DNA of 64,000 bases from Sipunculus nudus (GCA_026874595.1 CM049318.1:29412956-29476955); one strand, 5' to 3'. Shown: positions 25,493 through 37,919, counted from the first letter of the stretch. Made by a program: numbers and translations. Notes: generated by a model from the letters alone, not told the origin.

Positions 25493-26392
25493 TATAAATG
25501 TATTAGGTATATTGCGACTTGTTTATTTTGCCCTCAGCAGCGTCTGCGTTCATCCCCGTTTGTATGTGTTTGTGTATACATGTATGTTCACAACAAAACT
25601 CACGCAATCATAAACAGATTCCCATGAACATTTCGGAGCATTTCGGCAATTGGCTAATGAAGAATCGGTTAGATTTCGATGTGGATCGCAAAATCCGGAT
25701 TCAGGATCGCCATCAAGGAATATTCACAAATGTAGAGCCACCTATGCGCGAATGAACCTTGGAATATTGGCCGAATGAGTGAATGTAAATTTATACGGTT
25801 TTGGGAGTATCCTACAATAGCCCCCTCTTCCCTTTGTCGGAGGCTTGCATTCTTCAGAATGCAGATTTCTTGTTCATGGATGCCTCCGTCTGTTCATATG
25901 TATGTTGCATTTCTTTTGTGAACTTGAACATAGACCCATGGGACGGGGTAAAGTGTAACCTAAACAGGAATACTTATCAGGCGATAGTTTCTAACCACGT
26001 TTCCTGATACCGTGATATGAACAACACTGTCAATCCGGTGTTCGGTACAGTTAAACCGTGAATGTAAATTCTGCCAGTTGTCAACGAGATAACGACAATG
26101 TGAACATCCTGAACCATTACACACGCAGTTCTTTTTACGTCACATTTTAATTTGCACTTGTGTTTACGCACCCGGGCAGCTTATTGCGTCAAGTACAACA
26201 CATCGACCTATTTACTTCCCAGTTATCCTTGCAACGTAGTGGCTGTGTTCCAAACCGTAAAACACGTTGAGTATACACGGGAAGACCCGTTTTGCTCAAG
26301 CGTTTTCGAGTTGAAGGTTTTGGCCTGTGTTTGTAGTCGGACAGAAAATAGTCAGGTGACCCAGAAGGACGAATTGAGCACCAGGCGCTGGT

Positions 26393-26396
<4 letters not shown>

Positions 26397-26458
<62 letters not shown>
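26397..26458. repeat. (AT)n microsatellite
   Basis: AT run of about 30 units with one GT interruption near 26442. Confidence 0.95.
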
Positions 26459-26668
26459 CCCCGCATAAATAACTCATAAAAAAAACTTCCATTAGGAGGT
26501 GTGTTTGATATAGTAAATTTTTGTAACGAACCAAAATTACAATTACACTTAAGTTAATTATAAGCGACGGTATAATATGTAACTGAAAAAGGGATAGCGC
26601 TAGCCATACAGTTTTCTATCTTCATTGTAAATACAGTTTTTGTTATCGAAGATTGAAACGCATGATTC

Positions 26669-27132
26669 AAGGTGCCCATTCACCTACCTTTTGAAAAGAA
26701 AATTACGTGATTCCTGGCTTTCTCGGTGGATATATTAATGATCTAAGGGTAATTTTGGTTGTGAAATGTACTTATTAGGCCTTCATTAAGGATGCAAGAA
26801 CTTGTTTATCAACAACATGTTTGTAAACACAGCAATGTTGACCAACGGGAAAAACATGTAACCCAAGGTGGTAGGTTGCATATATATGCGAAGGTAGAAA
26901 GGTCACTTGTTGCATAACGCCATTTGCAAAGCTCTTGCATATCTGACTTGCCTGCCAGATGCCCTTGTTGAATTTATTTTGATTATATTTGCGGGCCCCT
27001 TCATATTATTAACACATTGATATAATCAAAACAAACAGCCTGTGTGCAATTATATCCATGTTTTCTGGCCTATTTTTTTAAAAGCTCCAAAGGATTACCT
27101 TTATAAAGGTCAGATAGGTGATTGGGCCCCTT
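26669..27132 (+). mobile_element. MITE-like element, left copy of an inverted pair (464 bp)
   Basis: Ends are AAGGTGCCCATTCACCTACC and GGTGATTGGGCCCCTTT, which are imperfect inverted repeats of each other. The whole element recurs in reverse orientation at 28544-29003. Landmarks shared by both copies: AGGTAGAAAGGTCA, CGCCATTTGCAAAG, GACTTGCC, ATTTATTTTGAT. No ORF. Confidence 0.85.
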
Positions 27133-27670
27133 TACATCAACATTTAAATAGGTGTATATAAGTTAAATATACAAGAATAATACACGAATCAATGTTGATA
27201 CTGTGCTGTTACAAGTCAATTACTACTTAATTTTTCGGCGATGCTTCACACAGCAGTAAAATCGCCTGTAACTTGTCAACACGGTAAGTATAAGTACTAC
27301 ATTACGTGTTTCATTAGTAATTCAACATTTTGAGCTATTCTAGTGCTATAAACGAGTATCTGTGTTCAGCAGTCGGCATGTGACATGGCCAAAGCACATC
27401 TTATCTTAGACGAAAATGCTTCCCGCCACTAGGATAACTTTGTTTGGTTTCCGAAGGATTTTACCATGGTGCAAGCGTTTTAATAGCACATTTTCGGTGA
27501 ATATTATGAAAATAAACTGTACTTAGTAAATGAATAAGCGCTGGAAAATTGAAATCCATGAGATGTTTCGTTGCCGAAGGCCGCCAGAGGACTGTTTGGC
27601 GGGCTTCCGTTCTTTAAAAGAGTTCGCCTTTCTTTTACCCAGAGGTCTTACATTCATGAATATGAATTAT

Positions 27671-27673
<3 letters not shown>

Positions 27674-27716
<43 letters not shown>
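27674..27716. repeat. (GA)n microsatellite
   Basis: About 21 GA units, 190 bp upstream of the exon 1 remnant of copy 4. Confidence 0.95.
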
Positions 27717-27718
<2 letters not shown>

Positions 27719-28065
27719 AGAAGGGAGCAGTAATTTGAACATGTAAAAAAATGACAGCAATGCGAATTTGTAAATTTTAAAGCCTATAACTCTTCGATCC
27801 AATTAGAGTCAAAACTCAGAAAATTTTATAACGATCTTCTTACTGTGGTGGTAGGTAAGTCTTCACTAAATGCATGTTGTTTCAAAATAATCTGACAGTT
27901 GCCAAAATGGAAAAGGATTATGACATCTGCATCGTTGGCGCGGGAATGATGGGATCGGCTACGGCTCGTCATGTGACCGAAATCAGCAAATATGATTGGC
28001 TCTGCGCTTAAACAAATCTGCAGAACTGGTAGAAGACATCTGATTGGCTTAGCGTGTAAACAAAC

Positions 28066-28311
28066 ATGGCTGCACCCGTGGTAAGCTCGTGTAGCACTGC
28101 AAGAGAGGAAATATGCAGACAGTGGGGGATACCTGACCTCAGGCCACACCAGCAAGTCAGTACAGAGACTGTGTTGAAAGGTGACGATTGCATCGTGTGT
28201 ATCAAAAGGGGGTGCTACCATGCACTTTCCAAAGCAGTGCAAAGTGGTCGGTACCTCGAAGAACATCCGAATGTGCTGGTGATACCTGCTATGAGATTGG
28301 TTAAATATTAG
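28066..28311 (+). pseudogene. RecQ-like helicase N-terminal fragment inside the copy 4 disruption
   Basis: The 81-codon frame begins MAAPVVSSC and contains WGIPDLRPHQ, VLKGDDCIVC and YHAL...GRYLEEHPNVLVI. These match the layout of a RecQ-family helicase start (Q-motif-like FRPxQ, then the stretch leading into the Walker A loop, then the following segment). The Walker A GTGKS itself is missing, replaced by IKRG, and the frame stops after NVLVIPAMRLVKY. It lies just downstream of the exon 1 breakpoint and inside the MITE pair, so it is probably part of the inserted or rearranged DNA. The assignment is by motif only. Confidence 0.4.
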
Positions 28312-28543
28312 CAGGGGAAATTCCACAGAGACAACATAGCCTGGTGGCCAAACCTGACCGGCAACCGCGGTTTTATTGCAGCGAGTGGTATTGCGAATAG
28401 TTGAGCATAGCGTAACCGCTGCATATGGAGCGTGTGTATCGTATCGCGAGTGAGGTATCGCGGTATTGATCGCATCGGGAGAGAAAGATTTAGTTACAGC
28501 CCTGGTGATAAGACCATAATAAATAATTTTATCAATAAACTTT

Positions 28544-29003
28544 AAAGGGGCCCAATCACCTATCTGACCTTTATGAAATAAAGGTAACCCCTTGGAGCTT
28601 TTATAAAAAATAGGCCAGAAAACGTAGATATCACCGCACTTCTTTTATTTATATCAACGTGTGTATAGTATGTGGGGGCCCGCCAAAATAATCAAAACAA
28701 ATTCAATAAGGGCATCTAGCGGCAAGTCAGATAAGCCAGAACTTTGCAAATGGCGTTTTGCAACAATTGACCTTTCTACCTCCGCTTATATGCAACCTAT
28801 CACCTTAGGTTACATGTTTTTCCCGTTTGTCAAAATTGCTGTGTTTATAAATATGTTGTTGATAAAAAAGTTCATACATGCTTCATTGAGGCCGTATAAG
28901 AAATTTTCATAACCAGAATTACCCTTTGAAGATTAATATATAAACAGAAGAAGCCAGAAATCACATCAATTTCTTTTTCAAAAGGTAGGTGAATGGGCAC
29001 CTT
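28544..29003 (-). mobile_element. MITE-like element, right copy of an inverted pair (460 bp)
   Basis: Reverse-orientation copy of 26669-27132; ends AAAGGGGCCCAATCACC and GGTGAATGGGCACCTT. A TA flanks each end here (cttTA|AAGG ... CCTT|TA), compatible with a TA target-site duplication. The other copy has only one clear TA. Confidence 0.85.
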
Positions 29004-30104
29004 TATATTTTCATAAATAGTTTTATCATGTGGTCACGAACAGGCCCGCCGGAACCTGTTCTTACTAGTTATGAACAATTTATGAACAGCATGTTTGCCA
29101 GTAGTTAACTGATCGTAAAGGTATGAAAATGACTGTAAAAACCCTACTTAAAATTAATCGGTTATTGCATGCTCGATTCGATTGTAGATGAAAGATTGCG
29201 CTCGATTAAATACATCAGTTATTGTGTGTATTGTAACAACCCTAGCTGTTTTATACGTTGTAGGTTTTGCATTCTATGAAGACGTTGGTTGTCTCACCGT
29301 TGCCCCTTCAAAAGAACAATACGCTGCTAACTCCGCAAGGACCGTCCGGAAGATGGGCACCCCTGCTTCCATAGCAATGTGGCCAAAGATCAAGTCCACC
29401 TACAACCTCCAATATTTTGATTTTTACGAGGATGATCAGGCAATCCTGGAACATGGCTTGGCCGGACATCTGAACCCTCGGTTACTCGTAGAGGTGGAGC
29501 TGACGCTGGCGCGGAAACAAGGCTGTGACGTGTTCCGTGACTTCGTGACCGACGTCAAAGAAATTGACAAAGATGGTTTATTCAAAATGAGTATCCAGAC
29601 AGTCGGTGGACGGAAACTTCGTGCAAAGAAGGTGCTGTTAGCCGCAGGAGCTTTCTCATCCTTCAAGAACCTGTTTCCCCCTGGAGTGAAACCGTTTTTA
29701 GGATTTGCTCCACAATCGGTTGTTTTAGCTGAAGTGAACGAAACTGATTTGAAACGTTTCAGGTAAATGTAGGCCTAAAGATGATTTGACAGTAAATGAT
29801 AATATCCAGGTGTTACGTTATTTTATACATACCATTTTAATGTGGGATCGGAAAGGTGGCAATTTATTGTTGAATTTATGTTAATCCTAACATGTCTGCT
29901 ATGACAACCCCCATCAAAAATATACATTAACTGAGAATATGAAAACCAACTCGAAGAAAGTGTTATAATAAAACTTTGATTATAGTATAAGAATATTCAT
30001 CCTTATTTTCTAGACAGAGAGAGACGTCTACTGGAAATAAACAATATTAAAAGGAACCCATACATTTTACATTTAAAAATGAAGATAAAATGACACTGTT
30101 ATCC

Positions 30105-30265
30105 TCTTGTAATTAGAATATACAATATAACTCTGTTAAGTGACCACGGTCCCGATTCTTTTTGTATTTTGCTCTTTACACAAGATTTCGCTTAGACCTC
30201 GAAAAATGCGACCACTTAATCGAGGTCCTATTGGTGATGGTAATTTCGAAGTTTTACTGTAATTT
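30105..30265. repeat. Intron repeat with GTGACCAC / GACCACTTAATCGAGGT motifs
   Basis: Inside the intron between exons 3 and 4 of copy 4. AACTCTGTTAAGTGACCACGG and GCGACCACTTAATCGAGGTCC are inverted-like blocks, with AC/GTTTTACTGTAA at the right edge. Looks like a small MITE. Confidence 0.4.
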
Positions 30266-32240
30266 ATTTCAGGAACATGCCGTGCTTGTCGTACAGACGA
30301 GGAGCTATAACAAGGTCTTCTGTTGGATGTTACATGTTACCTCCGATACAGTACCCTGATGGTATGTCAGATAATATCTAGCTGACTTAGAATTAAAGTG
30401 TTCAGTTATTAATTACAAGATATTCATTCAGCACTCATTGAGCCATATCCAGTATCATGGGGGAGGTTCATAGGGTATGATGAGTATATATGTTCCTATA
30501 TCAATTGCATGTGTAATTTGGGTTAAAACTGGGCGGACTTTCTCAGGTGCTGATGCAGAGAGTAAAACCATCGATAACTTTGTTTGCACACTATCAGTCA
30601 TAGGTGACAGGTTTGCACTGATATTAATTTTTAACGTTTTACCTATTTTCTAAGGTCGTACACTCCATACACGGCTCCCCATTATCGCTCAGTTGTGAAC
30701 GAAAGGGGAACGCTCTGTGATTCTTAACATTTAGTCGGCGATTGCAAACATCTAGTTTTTATTTTACTTACCAAGGGAGGTTCTACATCAAGATCGGCCA
30801 CGCGGACCAATATCAGCCCACAGTCAGGACGGAGGAAGAGGTCAAACAATGGTTCTGTAATAAAGCCCCAAAACACCAGACTGACGGCCTAGTTGAGTTG
30901 CTGAAACTTATCTTACCAGGTAAATACTTAACACTTGCCATTATTTTTAATGTTAAGTCTCTTCTACATGGTTGTGAAATTAATGGATGGTGACACCATC
31001 AACGACTCAAGGGCAATATAAACAGCGCCACCTTTCTTTGAATGGCAAATGTGCGGATGTTCCATAACGAATCCTGTGTTTAAACAAAAATAAATGCACT
31101 GTTGGTGTTAGTTCCTTTTATCTTTGGATAAATAATAACATACAAACACCCTAAAGCATTATAAGCGATGGTTAATTTAATTTTATGTATTATCTACATC
31201 ATATAAATAGGGACGTAAAAACAAAGTGCCTTTTATATACTGCAATGATAGGTTGGTCACGCATTCAAGTCCACTATAGTTTATCGTGGGAGATTAGCTT
31301 TCCATCACTTGCAAATTTGAACAACCTTACTGAGTATTCTAGAAACGTGAAAATTCATTCAAGTCTTGCATAGCATGCAATGGGCCCTGCGTGTTTAAGC
31401 TTGTCAGAGCATTCCAAATAAGACATACAAATCTTTTAATTTAGTGTTTATATATCTTAAAACATAAAAATGCACAGAGAATGCGGCGAATTTCAATGTA
31501 CTTGACAATCAAGTTAAACAAACTGTTCATTGCCCAAATGCTTGTCGGTGCATCATTTTAGGAACCATATTTGCTCTCAATTTAAATTAGGTTGCCATTG
31601 GTCGACTCAGTTTAGTTGAATGAGGATTCGAAGGGGACTGCAGGCACACGCGCTCGGCTAGACATGAACCTGCCTAGGCTGCAAGGCGGCGCATACATCC
31701 CTTACACAGTAGTCGTTCCGTGTCTCATTCGTTCTAACCGCTGCATTCTGTAACAATGCGATACCACATCCCATGGGTCTGATTACAGTTTTTGCTCTGG
31801 GCCAGTCCTGGTATATGGTGAAACCCGGAGAATCTTGCTATACAAAGCAGCGGTTAAAACGAAGGAGATTTGAGACTCTAGCATATAAGCGCTTCGTAAC
31901 AAGTTTAGCGACGGCACTTGGCTATATAATACTCACGCCCTATAGGGTTCCGTTTATTTATTTTAATTTTAAATGTAATCCGGTTTATGTTCCATTTACA
32001 GATTTTACCCCTGTGTCCGTACACGCGGATACTTGTGTCAGCGAGAGAACACCAAACGGACTTCCCTACATCGACATGGTCACACCGAGGCTTGGCGTCG
32101 CTTTTGGCGGGAACGGTTTTGGCGCCAAGTCATGCGAAGAGATTGGTCGTCTGGCGGCAGACATGATCGTACACGGGAAATTTTTAGATCCTGAGTTGTC
32201 AGCGGAACACTTTAAATTCAAGAGATCTTCTAAACTTTAA

Positions 32241-34951
32241 GCAATAAAGGAGCTATACCTGACAGAACAAATGGAAGACCATATATGGACTCAAAACCGA
32301 GGACATGTAGAACTTGTTTGTAGACACGCCTCTCACCACCTGATTGACAGGCAGTGTTACAGATTTTACATTTGTCAGAATTGATATATCATGTATGGAC
32401 AGAAAAATAGTCAAAGATGGTTTTAATGTTCATATAATCGACCCGTAAATAACTGTCTGATACATCAATACATGAATATTTAAAGCAGACTTGACTTTAA
32501 TTATGTGTTTGTATATCATTTTTTTTCCTTGAGGAATAAACTTGTACCGATTATAAAAGTGTTTGTTAATCCCTATGTGTCCCTGAATGAGAATTCCGAC
32601 TGGTCTTATTTAAATATGAAATTGAGAATGCTTATCAACATCAATTTTCATAGAACTTAGCTGATCATCTTTCAGTGCACGGTGCCCACCTATAGGCCAT
32701 TTGTGTTCAGAAAATTGATTGCAATTCGTTCTTGTTGTACTGTATGCCAGGTCTGTAGTTAAATTAATGCGCATGCGCGAATTTTTTATAGTAATTTCCA
32801 GCACGAAGCGGACTTTCAACAATGCTTATGTATTGCTGAAGGGGCCAACTGTTATCATCATTCAAGTTGCTGAAGGAGATGGGGACACAGAGTTTAGTGT
32901 GGTAAGATATGGTCTATCTGTATTTTTTCGCACTTCTGTGCGTGCGTGTGTATATTAGTTTACGACAATTGACGAATATCATTTAAAATCTCCTGTTCGA
33001 AGGGTATAGGGAAATCACATACGTTTATGACTGCCACCGCATGTTTTTTCTTGCATACCATTTCCGTTTAATTTAAAATTCACTAATCTCTTGCATATCC
33101 TTTTACAATACGTGTTACAAAATGAAGAAGGTACACATGCTGAGACAGGTTTACGTGTTATAATGTTCAGTTTGATAATATTAATGTATGCGTGATAACA
33201 TATACATTTATGATAACTTATGCACAACGATCCACGATTTCTGGTCAAAGTGTATGTTAATTCATATATAAATTGTGGAATCAATCATCCGACTCACACT
33301 TGTGTACTTCACATAAACATTTATACTTTGTCCTCTTATTCTTGTATAACAGTTTCTTGTTAACTCATAATCTATATTTAATCCCACTATCCCTTTCTAT
33401 CTGTTTTATTTTTGCGATAATTTCTATAAAATCCACGAAGGCCTACCTTTTTTCCGTCAGAGGCAAATCAGGCAAATTTGTCGATTATCTTACAAAGCGA
33501 TAATATGCTCCCATATATGGATTTCATACAATTTATTCAGAAAAAAATATAACTGAATAGATATATGGTCTTGCGACATATCAGTGACAACCTAAATGGA
33601 CAATCTTAAACTCTACATACAGTTGACAATTCCTGGAGCTTACATCACAGTGGCTCCGCCCCCTGTCTATAGAGTAAAACCTGCTTGAAACAGTTTTGGA
33701 TCAGACCAGTGGGTCCTATATAAGGTTGCCCAGGTAATGCTTTTTATACCCGGGGTCGGTTTATGACAGTGTCTGTCACCCAGGTGTATTGCCAACCACT
33801 TTTCAAGAGCAGTCATCCTTTAAGCCTTGTACGTTTCTTTTAATTTAACTTCTGTTTACATAATATTGTAGTTGGATGATTTGAAGGTTTAGACTAAATT
33901 TTATTCAAGTAAAACAGTGTTTTTTTATTTCTTTAAATTGTCCAAATGCATGCCAGATTTCCCCAAAGAATTAAAAAGCAAACTGAAACATGAAAAAAAA
34001 ACGATCTGGGAAGTTTCTCGTTTCACCACCAGGTGGCATTATAAAAATTGGCCCAAATGTGAAGCTGGAAATATCACCTGGTATGGTAGTGTATATTTTT
34101 TATTTCAATGAACTATAGCATATGGTTCTCCTATTTTATGATAAACGATGGTTTTATATGAAACTGTGACAAATGTTAACATATATCGTGTTAAACACAG
34201 TTAACTAGATTTATAATATGTATCCTCTATGATAGTAATGGTCAAGCGAACGAATTTCGCACGTGGATGTGTAATTCGACCAGAGCATTAATTGTATAAA
34301 GCCCTGATGTGATATGTTGTGCTAAAGGTTTTTTTATATTGATCCGGAATTTTGTTTGTTCCATTCAGTGGGGTTTCTTTTGAATGATATTACATCAGAG
34401 TTGACAATGCCCACGGCTTAAGACACCTTTTTACATATAAAACAACATCATGTTAATGTTTAAGTGGAAACGGCATGGTTTTGTGGAAACAAATGTAGAA
34501 TGTTTTTTTCTGCAGGAAAGTAATTATTTCACCCAAATCCTTTTTATTATGTGTTATTTGTATATACGGCGCGATTCCTAATACATTCGCTTTACCTAAT
34601 GGCCATACTGACGTGTACGTGTACATATTGTCTTGTTTGCTGTTTGCATAACCTATGGACGTTATTCGTGGAATAAACTTTCTGTAACCCTTTTTTAAGT
34701 TTATTTGCAACCGGGAATAAATGTCTTTATGAGAATTTTCTCACAATAAATACATTATGTGTGTGTGTGTGTTTTGTCGATACGGACACGAACACTCAGT
34801 GTCAGTCGATCCTTACAGATGTCACTGTAGTGTTGTGAAAAGGTCAATTTTGAGGTAGTCTTAATTGTAAGCAGATTCAGGCTTGTGTGCTCTGATTTTT
34901 TATTTTGTATGAGGTCTGAACTCATGCATCATATTAGGTCTACTACAATGC
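32241..34951. other. 3' flank of copy 4 and gene-free stretch
   Basis: 3' UTR of copy 4 (AATAAA at 32243 is too close to the stop; 32535-32540 is better placed) followed by AT-rich DNA. I see no further family exon. A short open frame at 33917-34111 has no recognisable domain. Confidence 0.45.
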
Positions 34952-35125
34952 ACAGGGGCATATCCAGGATTTTCGGTAGGGAAGGGGTTTACAGTAACAC
35001 CGAGGGACTATATATTATAATGCACTTTTAAAGATATATAAAACTCAAAAAGGGAGGGGGGAAATGTTATTTCCTGCAGTAAGAGTGTGTATAAAACCTC
35101 TAAACCCCTCTGGATCCGCTCCTGC
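34952..35125. repeat. GGATCCAGGA-type MITE-like element
   Basis: Ends CACAGGGGCATATCCAGGA and CTCTGGATCCGCTCCTG are inverted; interior is non-coding. Same end type as 18751-18845. Confidence 0.6.
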
Positions 35126-35199
35126 TGCAAACGCCTGTAGGCCTAACAGGGGTACGTACTGGCATCCCGAACATTCGGCCTCCATTCATATTTAAAGGA

Positions 35200-35512
35200 T
35201 GATCTATGTAAATTACCTGATAATACCAGATAGCCTATATGGTGGTTTCTCATTGATCTTCATGACGTCACGCTAGGGTAGTCCCTCGTAAGCCTTCCCA
35301 GAATGCCTTACCAGGGTGAGGCTGTAAACAAAAGCCGATGGAGGTCACAATTATCTGGTTTTCTGAGAGTAAGTGTCAATATTTTCAAACATACTATTAT
35401 AAACATTTAGTTAAAAATAATATCTTAACTGAGTCAACACGGTTGTATTATACTAATATATAGTGGTTGTAGCATGTCCTTACGCTGAACACCCAGTATA
35501 GTGGTCTGAACC
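35200..35512 (+). repeat. ~310-bp repeat with CRE, copy 1
   Basis: Begins GATCTATGTAAATTACCTGA and ends GTGGTCTGAAC. It aligns along its length with 60979-61280 (shared ACAATTATCTGG, AACTGAGTCAACAC, GGTTGT.GCATGTCCT). Both copies keep a perfect CRE palindrome TGACGTCA (35263-35270 here). Confidence 0.85.
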
Positions 35513-36760
35513 ACTTTGGTCAGATCTGACCAAGCTTTAGAGCGTAAACTCTCAAGCTCAGGTGCTGTAACGCTAACATGACTGAACAATTAAATAGGAA
35601 TTGTTTGCGTAACAGACCTGTAGCTAGGGTACTGGTTGATATTACCGAGCTGACCACGTGTAACGTTACCTGATACCTCATAACACCGACATTATCAGAC
35701 GAGATGACGCGGGTTACAAGTACACTTGCACTTTGCACACAGATTTATCAGGGTACACAATCCGATCACATTAGCGTACACCTGGTGATTTCATACCTTT
35801 TACCCTGTCCCTGCCGTACTGACACCTAGAGCTGAATCTGCTAAGGTTAGTTGGTGTTTCTTTGTATTCATTTGTTGCATTTATAGCCTTTATTGGTTAG
35901 TTAATACGTGATTTTAGCGTGGTTTGTATTGTTCCATTTAACACTCTTACCGCTATATACTGATGACGCGAAAGACCACTGGATCTACCGTTATGGATTA
36001 AAGTGCACCGAGCGCCGAGCTTTATGTCTTTGCGCTCTGGTGTTGTTGCCATGGCGACCTGAGTTCTGTTGTTTCAATGTACTAGGCTAATACAAGAAAA
36101 TCTTTGGCTGCAAGTCGAAATTGTTTCAAAATTGAAATATCGGGAATATTTCACTTTCATGATGATGCTTTCGATTATCCAACACAGTATGGTTGCACGG
36201 ATTATGTAAACGCACTCAACGACTCTAAGGGTCCCAGTTTGATTTACAGCTTTAATAATCTCTAAATTGTGGAATGTGTGTTTTTAGACTGTTGTTTTGT
36301 GCGGGTAGGATGTTTTATGTGGATGTGTGCATGGATAGATAAAGAGTTCAAAAGTGGTTTGTTTATATATAAACATTTTCCCGTGTGAAATAACGCTTAT
36401 AAAGTGATGTAACAGAGCTCATGGCTGGATCAATAGATGACTTGATTGAACTAGCAGGGATGCGGGATGATAAACCCTGACCATATCTATTTGTGAGGGA
36501 CCCATCCAGGTGGCATTCACAGACGGATTCTCTTTGTCTTTTCTTTATCTTCATATAACTTAAGAATAAAATATAGATCACACAACGTGAAATATATGTT
36601 CCCATTTCGGATGAAAACAATTATCCAAAAGTAGTAATCGAGAGAATGCAAAAATTCTTTCTTTAACAAAAGGAAAAGATGAATGAAAAAGTGGAGAGAA
36701 ATAGAGAAAGAAATGGACATTGAAATAAAGGTGATAATACGTGGTAGAAAAGACACTATG

Positions 36761-36801
<41 letters not shown>

Positions 36802-37437
36802 ATATATACATATGGACAGCTACTCCAACGGCCTGTGACCAAATCAGGGGGCGTGGCTATAACACGCAGACCCGGGCTAGTCGGAAAGCCAGGACATAAC
36901 CACGCCCACTTCTCTGCCCGAGACCGTCAGGGCCCGACATTTTTGTACCAAGCCGGCCATTTATATAATAAATATTAAAACAAGTGCCACACAACATTCT
37001 GTAAGCGCATGCTTCCTCTAATGCTAAAAATATATACTACTACTACTACTACTAATAATAATAATAATAAAACCAACTGTCGGAGGTGTAATTACCCAAA
37101 TCGTTGTCTCGCAACTTTTCTGTGGCCGCTCCCCCAAAACATCCCATTAATATTGTTGGAAGTGACGAAAACAAGTCCAAGTGTGTCCTAAGGTCGCTTT
37201 TTGGCTTTAGTACCGGTATTTACATTTTGAGCTTGTATGTTGTGACAAATCTGGTAGGCACACACTATACGGTTCTAGTGGATAATGTGTTCATTAGATA
37301 AATCAAGTATACCAAAGCAATAAAACGAAAGTGTACCTGTACTGTAGAGTGATATATCGAGCTTGTGATAAGGGGGCCACTTGACATACACTGGAATGAT
37401 GGGAGTCCCCGAATAAAGAACCTACGGCTAAAAAAAT
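35513..37437. other. Gene-free stretch
   Basis: No gene recognised. An AT microsatellite lies at 36762-36798. Near 36850-36935 GGGGGCGTGGCTATAA and ATAACCACGCCC form a short inverted repeat, followed by a triplet run (ACT/AAT) at 37030-37070. Confidence 0.4.
36762..36798. repeat. (AT)n microsatellite
   Basis: AT run of about 18 units. Confidence 0.95.
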
Positions 37438-37703
37438 AAAAGGTATGGTTCTCAGGCACCGGCCGCGTCAATTTTAACACCCCGCATCAAAAATTTTTAT
37501 TTTGATTTTTATCTTTCAAGAAGATAAAATATTACAATTTTGATAATAGGGCTTTTACCTGTTTAGCAAAAAAATCTGTTATTTTCATGCTTTTCTCAGA
37601 TTATATATGACATTTTTATCGAAACATACAAAAAAGGTAAAAAATATATTATATCGCCCGCCCGCACTGGTGTCTGAAAAAAGTGCCTGAGAACCATACC
37701 TTT
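37438..37703. mobile_element. MITE with 22-bp terminal inverted repeats, copy 1 (266 bp)
   Basis: Ends AAAGGTATGGTTCTCAGGCA(CC) and (GG)TGCCTGAGAACCATACCTTT are inverted over about 20 bp. The interior shares TTTATTTTGATTTTT, TTTCAAGAAGATAAAAT and CGCCCGCCCG with 56877-57173. No ORF. Confidence 0.9.
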
Positions 37704-37735
37704 TTTTGCATAATATACAGTGCCCACAAATATGT

Positions 37736-37915
37736 TGAGGAACGGATCCAGGATTATGGAAAGGTATATAGGGGGCTTAGCCAGGAAGGATGACAAGCAT
37801 ATAGCTTGACAATGTCCTCAGGGCCTCAGGTAAAATGAGACCACTTTTAGACACTTTAAAATATTTGAGAGCCAGTTGCCCCCCCCCCCCCCCCCAGCAA
37901 ATCCGCCACTGGTAT
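37736..37915. repeat. GGATCCAGGA-type element
   Basis: Left phrase AACGGATCCAGGATTATGG, right phrase AAATCCGCCACTGGT after a C19 run at about 37879-37897. Ends resemble the family at 18751-18845. Boundaries approximate. Confidence 0.5.
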
Positions 37916-37919
37916 TTTT

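Larger units (their letters stand above)
22673..26668. other. Intergenic between copies 3 and 4; microsatellites only
   Basis: Contains the 3' UTR of copy 3 (AATAAA at 22869) and AT-rich DNA. AT microsatellites lie at 25459-25490 and 26397-26458. No exon of the family and no other domain was recognised; the short open frames across the AT runs are artefacts of the repeat. Confidence 0.45.
27907..32240 (+). pseudogene. FAD-dependent oxidoreductase copy 4, exon 1 broken, exon 2 missing, exons 3-6 intact
   Basis: Exon 1 begins at ATG 27907 (MEKDYDICIVGAGMMGSATARH) but leaves the family sequence after codon 27 (Ser, ending at 27987) and stops at 28009-28011. I could not find exon 2 anywhere before 29264. 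Exons 3-6 are clean: 29264-29762, 30273-30361, 30776-30919, 32002-32240, with matching phases (the exon 3/4 junction encodes Arg instead of Trp; the exon 5 acceptor is AAG rather than CAG). They encode FYEDVGCL, NPRLLVEVELTLARKQGCD, KKVLLAAGAF, FYIKIGHADQY, the DTC cysteine and GVAFGGNG, ending SKL (PTS1). AATAAA is at 32535-32540. Without the rest of the FAD Rossmann fold it should not make a working oxidase. The open downstream exons argue for recent loss or a recruited new 5' end. Confidence 0.82.

Noticed and set aside
27826-28326. 166-codon minus-strand frame over the copy 4 breakpoint
   Set aside because: It is antisense to the exon 1 remnant and the RecQ-like fragment, which have clear sense-strand homology.
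33917-34111. Short frame resembling the 63590-63640 string (KKTIWEVSRFT / RQNLWQVHRFT)
   Set aside because: Similarity covers about 11 residues only; no domain and no shared nucleotide flanks.
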